From: Rhizophagus irregularis
Lineage: Eukaryota > Glomeromycota > Glomeromycetes > Glomerales > Glomeraceae
Direction of reading: 5' to 3'
DNA: 64,000 nucleotides
Assembly: GCF_026210795.1 (NCBI RefSeq)
Contig: NC_089454.1
Location: forward strand, 2,976,001-3,040,000
Below the pieces are notes generated by a model. The model worked only from the letters and a program-made list of their open reading frames with translations, did not search any database and had not been told where the DNA came from. Positions 11,429 through 22,669 of this stretch are shown one piece after another (position 1 is the stretch's first letter; the number at the start of each line of letters is the position of its first letter). Made by a program: the position numbers and the translations under genes.

Positions 11429-11527
11429 TTACATTATAGAACATGAGTTTGTAGGATTACCAGGTTTTTCTGTTACTTCGGAAGCAACAATAACAATTGG
11501 TTTGGAGGTAATAATTGTTGGATTCAT
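11429..11527 (-). CDS. CaaX-box mini-peptide, inverted copy G (32 aa)
   Basis: Minus strand, ATG at 11527-11525, TAA at 11431-11429. Starts MNPTIITSKPIVIVASEV and ends TEKPGNPTNSCSIM. This is the most diverged intact copy (Pro-Ile-Val and Ala substitutions), yet the CaaX end and the Glu-Lys-Pro-Gly segment are unchanged. Its TATAAATA is at 11654-11661 (as TATTTATA on +), and the reverse complement of GCCTGGTGCT is at 11296-11305, downstream of the stop. The upstream element reads CGAAACA (11815-11821) rather than TGAAACA, followed by TCAAGGGAGAATA. Confidence 0.7.
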   Translation of the reverse strand: MNPTIITSKPIVIVASEVTEKPGNPTNSCSIM

Positions 11528-11653
11528 TTTTGATTGAGAAAGAATTTTGAGAATTTAATATTTTTGATTTTTTGATTAATTTGATTAATTGGTTTTTTTT
11601 TTGTTCTTTGAACTTTTTTTTTTAATGAGATTTTGCAAGGCGAAACCAAATTA

Positions 11654-11821
11654 TATTTATAATAAAATCGAACAAACAAAATTTAGGCGTTTAAAATATC
11701 TATTATCATCGTAGAAAATTAAATTTCACATAGTTTAATTGTTTTCTTGTTATGTAATTTATCATTTCCTTACCTATGCATCATATTGTTTCGTTTTTTG
11801 ATATTCTCCCTTGATGTTTCG
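11654..11821 (-). promoter_or_regulatory. Promoter of inverted CaaX peptide gene G
   Basis: TATA box (TATAAATA on minus) at 11654-11661 and a degenerate CGAAACA with AGGG at about 11805-11821. A one-base change from TGAAACA may weaken or abolish Ste12-type binding if that is its function. Confidence 0.45.
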
Positions 11822-12600
11822 AAATTTAAATCATTATTCAGGATATATCGGCAAGTATATCCTTTTTTAGAAAATATTTGAAGATTGGTATAAATCTATT
11901 ATTAAAATAACATTTCATGCATTAATTACATCAGTCGTACCGTATTCCAAATACATGTAAATCAATCGTACAAAATTAATATTTTGGTTAGAATAATATT
12001 TTTAGTTTAACTTTATTTGTACATGCTTTTGAAACTAAATATTTTGTCCTACATTCATTGTCACAATGAATTTCTAATATTTTATAATGAAAGTCGTAAT
12101 ATTTCTGGCTAATCATCTTAACACAATATTTATTGTTATTATAAATAATATATTTGTAAAATTGAGATAGCGTACAATAAAAATGGGAAAGTAATTTTCC
12201 ATGAGTTATTCCAGTAGCCTCAATCATATTAAAAAAAATGGGAAAATAATGACTAAATAATATTCTTATTTCGACATAACGAGGAAAAATTAATAAAGTT
12301 TAACAAATTACAGAATTAGTCATCATAGATAATTTATAACAAATTCAACAAAAATTTAGAAATTTATTTATTTTTATGTAAAAATTAAAAAATTTTTATT
12401 TATTTATTGGTAATAAAGTCGAAAAATAAATATTATAAAATAAATATTAACTAAACGATTAAATTAATATTCAAAAAGTATTAAAAATGTAGTCGATTTA
12501 TTTTATAAAATTATTTAAATCTTCATTGTAGTACCAGGTCAAACGTAAATAAATTTCATTAAATTTGTGGAATCATCTTCCTATTTGGATTTAAGTATTG

Positions 12601-12665
12601 ATTTTTGTAGGATTAATATTACTCCAGAAGCAACAATATTAACTGGCTTGACAGTGATGATTGTT
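12601..12665 (-). pseudogene. CaaX-peptide relic H
   Basis: On the minus strand AATCATCACTG..AAGCCAGTTA and ATTGTTGCTTCTGGAGTAA, then ATTAATCCTACAAAAATCAAT, align with the coding middle and end of the CaaX-peptide genes but with several indels and no CaaX codons left. A good TGAAACATTA is upstream (12846-12855 on minus, complement TAATGTTTCA). Confidence 0.5.
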
Positions 12666-12984
12666 TGATTAATTTGATTTTGTTTTGAACAATTTTTTTT
12701 TTAAAAATGGGTTAATTAATTTGTTTTTATTTGATAAGGATTTGATGGGGTGAAAATTAATAATTATTATCGATTACTAATTATCATAAATTCTTAACAA
12801 TGATTCTTATTATCTATATCATATTTCTTTATAAATATCCCCCTTTAATGTTTCAAGTATAATATCAAGAATTTGAACAATCATTTTTAATATCATGCAT
12901 GATTGGTACATGTTATTATTGCCGTTTTCAAAATGATTGAAATTGAATGTCGATCATCACGTAAGTGATAAGTTAATAAATACT

Positions 12985-13450
12985 ATACTAATTAATATAT
13001 TATTGATATAAGATAAAAGTAAAAAATTATAAGGTTCTAAGACGAGATTGGAGGTTCAAACGGATTAAATTGAAGTTGTGACATCAGATTGACATTTTAA
13101 TTGAGATTTGAGAACGAGATGATCCTAGTTGATCTTTCAAGCGATAATATAATTTCTTTTTCTTCTTGGTAATACCTTGGTCCATTTTTTGACTCGACTT
13201 CCAAATTATTGTATTAGACAAAGGACAATAAAAGTTTTGAACGAGTTGATTTTTTACTGATATAAGTGTATAATAGACCACTAAGTTCTTGAGACAAAGG
13301 ATAATCATTAGATAACGTGAAGTTGTTGCCAGTCTTAGGAATCAAAATAGAGGATTGTTATTGAAACGCTGAGCGAGATCAAAAATTAAAAATGAATCGT
13401 GAGCAGATTAAATAGTAGAACTTCTTTATGTTTTATAAGGACATCATGTC
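12985..13450. repeat. Dispersed repeat R1, first copy
   Basis: Matches 31848-32377 over most of its length: TAATTAATATATTATTGATA, AACGGATTAAATTGA, TTTCAAGCGA, GACAAAGGACAATAAAAGTT, AGGAATCAAA, GCTGAGCGAGATCAAA. On the minus strand both copies retain pieces of one open frame (VKNQLV, NFYCPLS, NTIIWKS, TKK), broken here. Probably a decayed mobile-element gene; identity unknown. Confidence 0.75.
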
Positions 13451-13799
13451 GTGATAAATATGCCGAACACGTCGTGATATAGGCATTCCGCTAATCGAAG
13501 GCGGATGAAGCTCTAGAAGAATTTGGAGAAGTTGAATATTAAGATGCGCCGCCATTATGCCAACGATTCGATATTCACAAGATCGCCAAATGCGACGAAA
13601 TATTAATCGCCAACCCCGAACGATTTAAAAAATGCCAATGTCAAAAGGTACGAACCTAGAGAAGCCATCAAAGATCAACAACAGCGACAAGTAGGTCGTG
13701 ATTGAGAAGTTTCGGCCCCAAGATCCTTTAACAACTTTTATATTTTTCATTATCATATAATTTAGACAATGTATATTTAATAATTTTATATATAAAGAA

Positions 13800-14176
13800 A
13801 ATTGTTTAACTATCGCTTCTAATGACACAACGGTGGATAACAGTGATGTGCGAAGGAGGAGCATATCACCCACAGAGGATTTATCATCACAAAATCTTGA
13901 AGGTTGTAAAAATCCAACCATAACAATAGCGATGGTTGATTCTGGCGCGGTAAAAACAATAATGAGCAAAGAATTTTTCATAAAACAACAATTCATCGCA
14001 TCAAAATTCCAACAACAAAAAATGCCACAAAATGCAGCATTTAATACCAGTATATAGGTTATTTAAAATACTAGGATCGAAAACTTACAAATAACACAAT
14101 TGCAGATATAGGAATTGACACAATACTTGGAATGAATACACTCCAACCTCATCAATACTTAAATAATTTTCGATAA
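13800..14176 (+). pseudogene. Decayed retroelement: aspartic protease fragment
   Basis: The frame at 13833-14057 contains ITIAMVDSGAVKTIMSKEFF. Asp-Ser-Gly-Ala with flanking hydrophobic residues is the retroviral/Gypsy-type aspartic protease active site. A second frame at about 14107-14175 reads IGIDTILGMNTLQPHQ, corresponding to the downstream (I/V)LGMDWL segment of such proteases, after a frameshift and stop. The rest of pol (reverse transcriptase, integrase) is not recognisable, so this is a fragment. The opposite-strand open frame (13625-13996) is a shadow. Confidence 0.65.
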
Positions 14177-14484
14177 TCAATCGAGATGTATATCTTAAAA
14201 ACATACATATGTCGAAATATGATCTTTATATACATACGAATCATCGGTCGGAATAGTAAATAAAGAATGCTCAGCTGTCATAGGATCAAAAGCGATCGAC
14301 ATTAAAAGTCGCTCTCAATAATAGGGTAATCGACCTACATTATGAGTTCGAAGTACAAGTAAACCCGCCATCAAATAAAACATTCATATCAATAGTAGCA
14401 GAAAAAAGTTGGAAATTTAGGATGAAAAGAAATAGATAGAATTCTCAATATGAAACAAGCGAAGATACCCATAAAAAAGATGAA

Positions 14485-15480
14485 ATGAGGAATCATAAAA
14501 TGGGATGGTTTAACTTTACAAAGCGAATTAACAATCGGAATAATCAAGGAGATATACTAACCATGGGTTTAGAAGATTTGGTCAGAAATAATTATAAGAT
14601 TGACTTTACTAACCAAAAATGCTTTCTTCCTTATGCTTCTACATCTGTTAATGCAATAGTTTGCATCAAAGATGTCTCAACAATACAGTATTTCAATCCA
14701 ACCTATGTTACACCATCCGTGACAGCGACTTCAGTCGCTCAAAATCAACAAATTCAAGCCTGGGGTAAGAAATCGCAAAATAAATATATGTTCTTTACGG
14801 AATTTTTAAACATCTCGGATAAATTACCTCCACCACATATTACTGATACTTCCGATGGCACACCGAAGAAGATTGGCGTATGACACGCGCCGAGATAGAT
14901 CAAAATTTTCTTAATAAAAATGAAAAACGAACTGTGAGAGAAGCAAGCAAGAAAATCGCTATATTAACATCGCCTTCCACGTCTTTGAGGCCCAAGAATT
15001 AAAAGAAATGATTCTCGATCAAGTGCGCGACAAAAAAGTCGCAAAACAAATCCTCGCCAGTAAACAAGAGGACGAAAGGGAACGACAAGAACAAATTCAG
15101 GTACTCCGACAAACCCCACTCCCACTCGCTGAGCAATCACAGAGTGGGATGCAGCTAGGAGGATTGATTTCTCTCCGGAAATGTAACGTACGAACAAATA
15201 GAGGCTTCAACCTCCTTCTCTCACAATCCGCTATATTAAACAAACGATCCAAGAGGCCAAGGAACTTCGGGTCACATGGAACGAAGAATAAGAAGAGGTA
15301 ATTAAATGAATTATCAATAAGCAAAAACATGACAGAAATCGAACAACAAAGCCCCAAACGACAAAATTTGTCGCATCCTTAATACAAGAAGCGGAAACTA
15401 CCATAGAAGTAGAAGAAATCAAAGAAAGATATGCCAAAAAGGAAGAAATAGAGCAACCAAATGACCAAATTATTACCCTT
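14485..15480 (+). pseudogene. Decayed retroelement: downstream gag/pol-like pieces
   Basis: The frame 14485-14883 contains GLEDLVRNNYKIDFTNQK, resembling the connection between protease and reverse transcriptase in Gypsy elements (LGxDWLxKxNxxIDxxxxx). The frame 15008-15300 is charged and Gln/Arg-rich (QEDERERQEQIQVLRQ). Frames are separated by stops and no catalytic reverse transcriptase motif is present. Assignment beyond 14900 rests on position and composition only. Confidence 0.45.
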
Positions 15481-15494
15481 TCTAAATAATACAG

Positions 15495-15591
15495 AATGGC
15501 TTAACGACTGACAAGTCGCTTCGGCCCAAATCTTGAAATCACATGTGCTCTGTAGCCTCTGCTCGCACAGGTTCAAGTCTTGTCGTTGTCG
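15495..15591 (+). pseudogene. tRNA-Ser(UGA)-derived pseudogene
   Basis: ATGGCTTAACGAC resembles the D-arm/A-box side. The loop CTTGAAA at 15531-15537 would present anticodon UGA. GCACAGGTTCAAGTCTTGT at 15566-15584 is a good T-arm and B-box, and the sequence ends CGTTGTCGCCA, like serine tRNAs with a CCA end. The anticodon stem is broken and there is no matching 5' acceptor strand, so it is not a functional tRNA. Encoded CCA suggests origin by reverse transcription or a tRNA-derived SINE; it abuts the retroelement fragment. Confidence 0.55.
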
Positions 15592-16019
15592 CCAACGTGT
15601 GAAATAATCTGTTACTAGTCGGTTATAATCTTGACTTCGAGCTAGAAGCAACTAACAATATTGCTCATATATTGTCCAGGTCCGCGTTGCAATTTATTTT
15701 CACGAAATTCAATCACTATGATTAGTTCGGTAACACTCAGCGCTTACCATCGCTTTTGATATATTAAATACTATTACTACAAAATAAAATTCACAAGATC
15801 AAATAACTGATCAGAAAATTTAATGCTTTACAAATTTTATAGTTCGTGCAATTAAAACGAAAAGCGAAGCGAAAACGAAGTTGTCACGTGACCAAGGTTG
15901 TTTTAAAACGAAGCTAAAATGCTCTGTTATTTAGTTATTTTTATTAATCTAAATTTCGTGAAGTGAACTTGATATCGAACAAATTAGCATTGCTATTATT
16001 TGTTCCATATGTGTTTTTT

Positions 16020-17110
16020 TTTATAATCTTTCCAACTAGCTGCGGTTGCAGGTGACGTCTTTGTTCCGCAGTACTATCTGCTTTCCTTTAAAAAAAATGA
16101 TAATTAGTAAAATATCTAAAAAAAAAACTATGAAACAAAAAGAAGAATACAAAAATTGATTCTTACTGTTATAGTACAGCAATTCACCGAACCTAATCTG
16201 GATCTAAAAAGATGAGAAAAAAAAATAATTAGCAAAAGATAAAAAAAATTTATAAAATGAAAAAATTTTTTTGGTGCTTAGTGACATAGGGATGAAAACA
16301 TGAAATTAAATAGAAAAAAAAATCAAAATGAAAAAAAATTATGACATTGAAGCTTACCATAGTACCGCAGCACCTCACTACTAAACCCGATCTGGACCTA
16401 AAAAAAAGAAAAAAAAAAATTAGTAAAAGAATTAAATTTATGAAATGAAAAAACGATATTTGGCGCTTACCATAGTATACCATGGTACTGCAGGAGTAAA
16501 AGTGCTATCCAATCCGTGACGACCGTGAGCTCCTGGCCCTAACAATATTTTTTAATAAAAACAAAAATTAATAAAAAAAAAAGATACAAAATCGAACCGA
16601 TCTTAACCTAAAAAATATGAGAAAATTAATTTACGAAATGAGATTTTGGCGCTTACTATAGTACCGTAACGCTGATTTGGACCGAAAGATGAAAAAGAAA
16701 ATTTTTTTAGTAAAAGAAATTAAATAAAATACAAAATTTGGCATTAACCGCAGTACCGCAGCGCCGGTCTGACGAAAAAGCAAATTTCTTATAAAAAAAA
16801 TTTTTTTTTTTTAATGTATTGACTTAATAAAATCAAGTATAATAATGTAATGAACAAAGACACAATAAAAAAGAAAAAAATCTAATTAGCAATCAATTAC
16901 CATTACTTTACTTAAGTGAAAAGAAAAAAAAAGACCCGTCAATCTCCGCAGTACACCCATAGGCCATATTTATGTGATCTACAGATCTAAAAAATTAAAA
17001 AATTTGATTTAGTAATCAATACTAGAGGAAAAAAGGAAAAATATTTCATACTTGCCCAATTTGTCATAAATATCAGCCCAGATCAGATTATTTTGGTATG
17101 TTGATTGATT
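16020..17110 (-). repeat. Tandem micro-exon/intron-like array 1
   Basis: Reading the minus strand, a short segment ending in CTGCGGTACTATG recurs about every 100-150 bp, each time followed by GTAAG and preceded by a TTTTACTAA branch-like motif, a pyrimidine tract and AG. Clear units: donor at 16488-16483 region, 16352-16395, 16168-16206, plus weaker ones near 16040, 16650, 16745, 16940 and 17060. The segment consensus begins GTCCAGATC and is 37-40 nt in the best units. Joined segments do not keep one reading frame, so coding is not supported. Either a decayed multi-exon gene built from one duplicated exon or a noncoding spliced RNA. Confidence 0.6.
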
Positions 17111-17823
17111 TGTAGAAAAAAAAACAATTAGTAGTTGAATACTGCTAAAGAAATACGAAAAAAATATTTATATTTATTTTTATTTTTAAATCTCGAAGTG
17201 AAAACAGTATCAGTAATGAATTTATACAATACGAAAAAAAATATTGATATTAGTAATCAAGAAAAAGGACGTGAGAAAAATCTTGTGACCGCTTACCGGA
17301 ATCTGCAGCCTAATAAAGCTAGGAAACAAAATAAGAAAAATTAAAATCGGTAAAGTATTATTCTACAAAAATGGTAAGACCAGTGTTAATTTGTTAATTT
17401 GTAAAATTTCTCTATCCCACATTTTTCAGCAAAAAAAAAAATTACCATATAAATTATTTTGATCAAGTGGGTGCGTGGTGAGTGGCTTAGGTTCATTTTA
17501 TTTCGTTTCGACACGAAATAGTTAACGTTAACATTAACATAAAGATTAGTTTTCAAATTTTGGCATACCCTAACCTTTACTCTTCCCTTTTAAATCCAAA
17601 CTTTCCCATTTTAAACAAAAACCGTCCTTTATTGTAATTATTATTCGTGATAGATATCGTAATTGATCTACCTTATTAGACGACCTCCTTTTTAAGTTCT
17701 TTCGGATTAAATTTTTTTTATTTTTATTTAATGAAACATTTAACTAACGTTTCATCTTTTTTCTTTTTTTTTAAACAGTCATGTCTTTTTCTTTTTTTAG
17801 GTTTTACGTTTCAATACTTCTCT
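17111..17823. other. A+T-rich spacer
   Basis: A 69-codon frame at 17135-17344 is Lys/Asn-rich and shows no family features. Plus-strand intron-like signals (TAACTAACGTTTC then a long pyrimidine tract and CAG) occur at 17735-17780. Confidence 0.35.
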
Positions 17824-18300
17824 TTCAGATGTCTGAACCTTTTGACTTCAGTGAGAACTATTTTTGATAGAAATTGTATTACTATTGGCATATAATGAAT
17901 CAAAATGAAAATTTAACTTTAATTCTGGATACAAAAGAGCAGATACAAGAACTTAAAAATGCTCCCTCATCACGAAAAATTATTTTACTTGTTTTATAGG
18001 TAAAGTTTCAAATAGCGGAATAGGGTATTGGAATCTTGAAATGATGAGTTTCGTAACAAAATTTACCTTTTTCTTAGTATGGAAACATCCTTATTTTTTA
18101 CTTTTTTTTGTAGTTATAGAAGGGCTTTGATTGGGTACCTGGAGACTGGAGACGGTAAGTTTCTTTGCAAAACTTACTTTTTTTTGTTTTCTTTAATTAG
18201 AAACATTCTTAATGTTTGTTTTATTTTGTTGGATCTCAGCTCCTTCAAAACTTCTTGTTATTGGACAGATTGTTTTTTGGAGTTCTTAAATGTGTAGAAT
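17824..18300 (+). pseudogene. Unidentified small exon-like frames with splice signals
   Basis: CTTTCAG then ATG opens MSEPFDFSENYF, ending TGA at about 17868. ATG at 17895 opens a 34-aa frame (MNQNENLTLILDTKEQIQEL...) ending TAG at 17999, with GTAAAG right behind the stop. At 18108-18155 TTTTTTTGTAG, a 40-nt segment (GGGTACCTGGAGACTGGAG) and GTAAG form an exon-like block. These look like parts of a spliced plus-strand gene or remnant, but no continuous product could be assembled and no family is recognised. Confidence 0.3.
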
Positions 18301-19600
18301 TTCGGTAGGAGGCTCTCTTTCTTGGGATTATTTCGTTTTAAGGAAAAGTTTCATTTTTTTGGACTTTTTCAAATTACCTTTAGCAAAACATGTTTATTAA
18401 ATAATTTTTATGTTCAGATACTTTTATACATTTTATACAAAGAATTATATTATCAATACTTAATAATGGATAATTTAATAGATAGCTAGCGCATGTATTA
18501 ATATATAACATTGTTTGCTTTATTAAATATATATGTAAATAAAGTGTTTACAACGTTGTAAAAAATAAATTACTACGCTTTGACTATATGTTTACAATAG
18601 TAAAATAGGTACAGTGAAATCATTTTTACGGTAAATTAAAAAAGCGTATGACGTTCAAGATGGATGAATCACGTGATTTTGGCGCAGTGTTGACGATAAA
18701 GTTTCTGCAACGTTCATTATTTATACGTATAAGGCAAAGTTTATGTATTTATGTGGCGGAACCTAAAATGATTTGATCTTTTACTAATATGGACGTCTCG
18801 GTCATCTCGAGCAACAAAGCTGACATACTAAAGGAAAATGATAATGAAAATGATGTACTCTTAGACATTAGATGATTCTGATGACGATTCTTTGCTAACA
18901 ACCAAAAATCTTCTTAATGCATTGTACAATACTTGTACAAAATCTTGTACAAGATATTTTATATTTAAACAAGAGGTCATTTTCATAGGGGAGTTTGACA
19001 TGCTTTTAAAAGATCTTTTAAGTGAAAGTTATTGTAAAAAAAAAAAATGACTTCAATTTATAAATATACAAATTGTTGATAAATAAGCTTCGTTAAAAAT
19101 AAATAATGAAATTTTTTAAATCTAGCTTTTTCTTAAATAAAATGAATAAACAAATGATTTTTTTCTATTTATGATGAGTAAATTAAGTATAAAGAAATGG
19201 CAGATTTCGGTTTATTATAAGTTAAAATAGTAAAATAGTAAAAATTTAAGGAATTGTTAAATGTGGCCTGGGCAATTCTCAAATATGTCACATGATGTAC
19301 AATATAGAGTAAATTTATTAATTGGCTGATCGCTGATTTTTTTATTTTTAAACTTAGCTAATTTTTGATCAGATAAACTTAAAATTTTATCGCAAGATAT
19401 TTTAATAAAAGATTTTTTTGCAAACATATTTATTCAAAATAATCTTATCTAATGAAATTTTATTTGCAAATATTAAAATTTAAGTTACACATTTACGATT
19501 TTAAAGAAAAAATTATTACCGTATTTTTAATGAAGTGATACAAATAAAAGTAACAATAGAAATAAATAAAATGATAAGTAAATTACAATGATCAAGATGA
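18301..19600. other. Intergenic with a dispersed repeat segment
   Basis: At 18789 a 27-aa frame (MDVSVISSNKADILKENDN...) continues after a frameshift into DSDDDSLLTTKNLLNAL. The same nucleotide segment (GACATACTAAAGGAAAATGAT) recurs at about 42140-42250 downstream of the patatin-like gene, also degenerate. Otherwise A+T-rich with nothing recognised. Confidence 0.45.
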
Positions 19601-19631
19601 TGATAATAAAAAAATGAAATAACAATGAAGT

Positions 19632-19962
19632 AATGGAAAGTAATAGAAGATGAAAGGGAGTAAAAAGGAGTAGTGAGAAGTGATAGGAAACAAAAAGGAG
19701 AAATATGGCATGATGGTAGATGAAGAGGAGTGATGGGAGACGAAAAGGAGTGATGGGAGATGAAAAGGAGTGATGAGAAGATGAAGAGGAGTGATGGGAA
19801 CGAAAAGGAGTGATAGGGGACGAAAAGGAATGATGGGAGATGAAAAGATGTGATAGGAGACAAAAAGGAGTGATGGGAGATGAAGAGGAGTGATGAGATA
19901 TGAAAAGAAGTGATGAGAAGATAAAGAGGCGTGATGAGAAGATGAAGAGGAGTGATAGGCAT
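19632..19962. repeat. Purine-rich minisatellite, ~20-21-bp unit
   Basis: About 14 imperfect units of the type GATGGGAGATGAAAAGGAGT, with one-base length changes between units. The two long minus-strand open frames over it (His/Ser/Leu/Pro repeats) are consequences of the repeat. Confidence 0.9.
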
Positions 19963-20737
19963 CATTTCTGATGTTACCGATGAAATGATTGGAAAGAAGA
20001 GTATATGTATTTCTGTATTCTCGACCCCGCTTATTTTTCATTAACCTAATTATCAATTTCTGTGATTGATTAATAGACGAATTGTATACGAAATATTCTT
20101 CTCAATTTTCTGAGGAATGAAGAAATTTTGAAGATGGATTCGCTTCACAAATATAGTGACAAGAGTGTAACTGCGCAAAGTCACGCTCAGAGAACAGGAA
20201 CAAAAATGATCATTATCGATAAAAATCATCAACAGAACAAGTGACGATTGTTTAGTGGAAACAGAACTAATTTATCATGATGACAAAACTAAATAAATCA
20301 ACTGTTATCATAAGAACTTCAATCTAATAAAATTACCTGGTGGGTACGAAGTGGAAGTTTTAAGATGTAATCTCCTGGTGGTCACAGTCTTCTTGTTTTA
20401 TTACGTAATCGAAGGAAAATACTGTATTACAACTGAATGCTTTGTGGTAATGAAATAATTGGTAGCAGATACTGAGGGCATGTATGGATCAACGAATCCC
20501 AAGTTAATAAGTATTGATATTGATAAGATTAAGTCGATTCGATAACATCACTATGTTAACTAGTATGCTATAAACTAGTTTCAAGGACTTCCTTGGAAGG
20601 TTTAGATTCTGTTCTCAATGGCAAAGCCATTTCCTTTTCATTTTTGTAATCCGAAGAGCTGGTCAATGGTACGATGATGCAATGCATTAGTAAACTAGCT
20701 GTTTCTTTTTATACACCTTGTCTATTAATCATCTACA

Positions 20738-20838
20738 TGACCGCTCTTGCCACTCAACCATTAGGAGATCTCCTAAGACCTCTAACTAAATAAGACCTTC
20801 GGTCTGAGCGTCTTACCGCTCAACCACGCTCAAAGGTT
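20738..20838 (-). repeat. Possible tRNA-derived SINE-like element
   Basis: On the minus strand two A-box-like segments occur 62 nt apart, GTGGTTGAGCGGTAAGACGC and ATGGTTGAGTGGCAAGAGCGG, separated by small hairpins (AGACCGAAGGTCT and TTAGGAGATCTCCTAA). A clear B-box in the right place was not found, so assignment to a SINE is tentative. Confidence 0.35.
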
Positions 20839-22669
20839 TTAGAAAATGTGTTCCTAATAATGGTGAATGATTTTTTACTATTCACATACATTATTAATTG
20901 CGTATTTGAATAATAGACAAATGTCTACAAAAAAAATTCTCCATATTTTTCGAGGAACGAGGAAAATTATGGAGGGTCTTAGGAATGTGTTCCTAATTGT
21001 ATACGAATAGTAAAAAATGGTGATTGAAAGCTAAGTTACATGGCGTAAAAACTATTGGTGTACTGGATAACGTTTCCTTGTCTAACTAATACTAGAAATC
21101 TTACAGAAATAATACTCTGGGGTGAATATGATGACATAGTAATACGTGAACTGAGTTCGCAGACTTCTCACGTTAATCAAAACGAGAATCATTAATATGA
21201 TTGTAACGCAATAAATTGTTGATGTAGTCCAACATTGTAAATAAATAACAAAATAATTACAGATTTTTTGTAGACACAACTTAAAAAATATTCTACAGTT
21301 TTATTTCTCTCCTTAGATTCTAAAACTCTCATTGTTATATCTATTGTTGATATAATATATATAATATGTTATATTTTAAATCGAAAAACATGTGACATCT
21401 TCCAGACTGATGATCTCTCATTCCATCGAATGTAAAAAATGTTCTTGCTATTTGCTATTTACTCTAAGATCAGCACTCTGGGTTGTTGAACTTGTTAGAT
21501 CGGTAGAGTGCCACCATTCTGCTTGATTGGCTAGTATTCTTGGTGGAAATAATACCTCGAGTCGGAGATTGACTAGCTATAGATGTATTTGGAATTAGGT
21601 CGCCGGTATATCCGAGATAGAACCGAATTCTGATTATCAGCAAATCAGGAGGTATTATAGTATCCACAAAATTATCAACATGGATATTTGGATTACAGCT
21701 TCTTTGCTAATTTTATAACACCAACTTTACATGTACCATTGGAATCAGGAACAGTATTATAGTTGCAAATGTTGATTGAAAACTTAAAAGTGTTAGTACT
21801 GCTCTAGCCATTTTTCTGTAAAATAAGAAAATAAGGATTGAGGAAAGAGTGTTTGAAAAAAGTTAAAAAGTTTTATGGACGCATTATATATATGATGATG
21901 CACAATCATTTTGAGTCATAACATGATATGTAATCATATACCTTTTCCATGATGATTATCCACCTTGATTAAACCATTTGATCGATTTGATATTTTATTG
22001 TGCAATCGGTAGCACGTTATGGCGAAATACGATGGCAAAAATACTCTTAGTTGGCCATAGAGAAAGGAAGAAAAGAAAGGAAGTAGGAAAGAGAGAAGAA
22101 AAGGAGGAAGGGGAGGAGGCAAAAATAACGAGCCACTCGATCGTCATTTTTTATACAAATAAGACGTAAAATGAAAAAATTTTTATCAGCGTAAACAATC
22201 CAGATATTTATACAAAATTTTCATCGATCTGAAACAGACAGAAACTTCATTGTGCAATTTTCATGTAACACAATACAGTTTTGATGTCTCACTATAGTCA
22301 TTCGATTTCTTCACATGACGAAGGCATTTTTCTGTTAAGAAGGTGGAGTGAACCAGTTTTTCGTCATTACAGAATAATTCAAGAAAAAATTTAGATCTGT
22401 AGTTAATATCTGCAAACACTATTATGTATACGAAACCGGCGTATAAACTTTTTATTTTTCCAATACACATTCCATGCCGTTATAAAAAAATTATTCTTGA
22501 TATAATGTATGTCTTTTGCTTCAAATTTTTTATTGATACAGAAAATAAAATAAATACATGATTCTGTAACATGTAGTTTTGCTATAGCAAATAAAGAATA
22601 TAATTAAAAATTCAGTAAACTAATCAGAAATAAGCATCACATTAATTGTTCTATACTATTTTATGCTAT
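20839..22669. other. Intergenic, no gene seen
   Basis: Short open frames on both strands (for example 21470-21667 minus and 21978-22169 plus) lack family motifs or splice support. A lysine/glutamate-coding purine run lies at 22060-22125. Confidence 0.4.

Noticed and set aside
13625-13996. 123-aa minus-strand frame
   Set aside because: Antisense to the aspartic protease remnant; no motif of its own.
19516-20056. 149- and 154-aa His/Ser/Leu/Pro-rich minus-strand frames
   Set aside because: Produced by the 20-21-bp minisatellite; composition follows the repeat and no start or splice context supports them.
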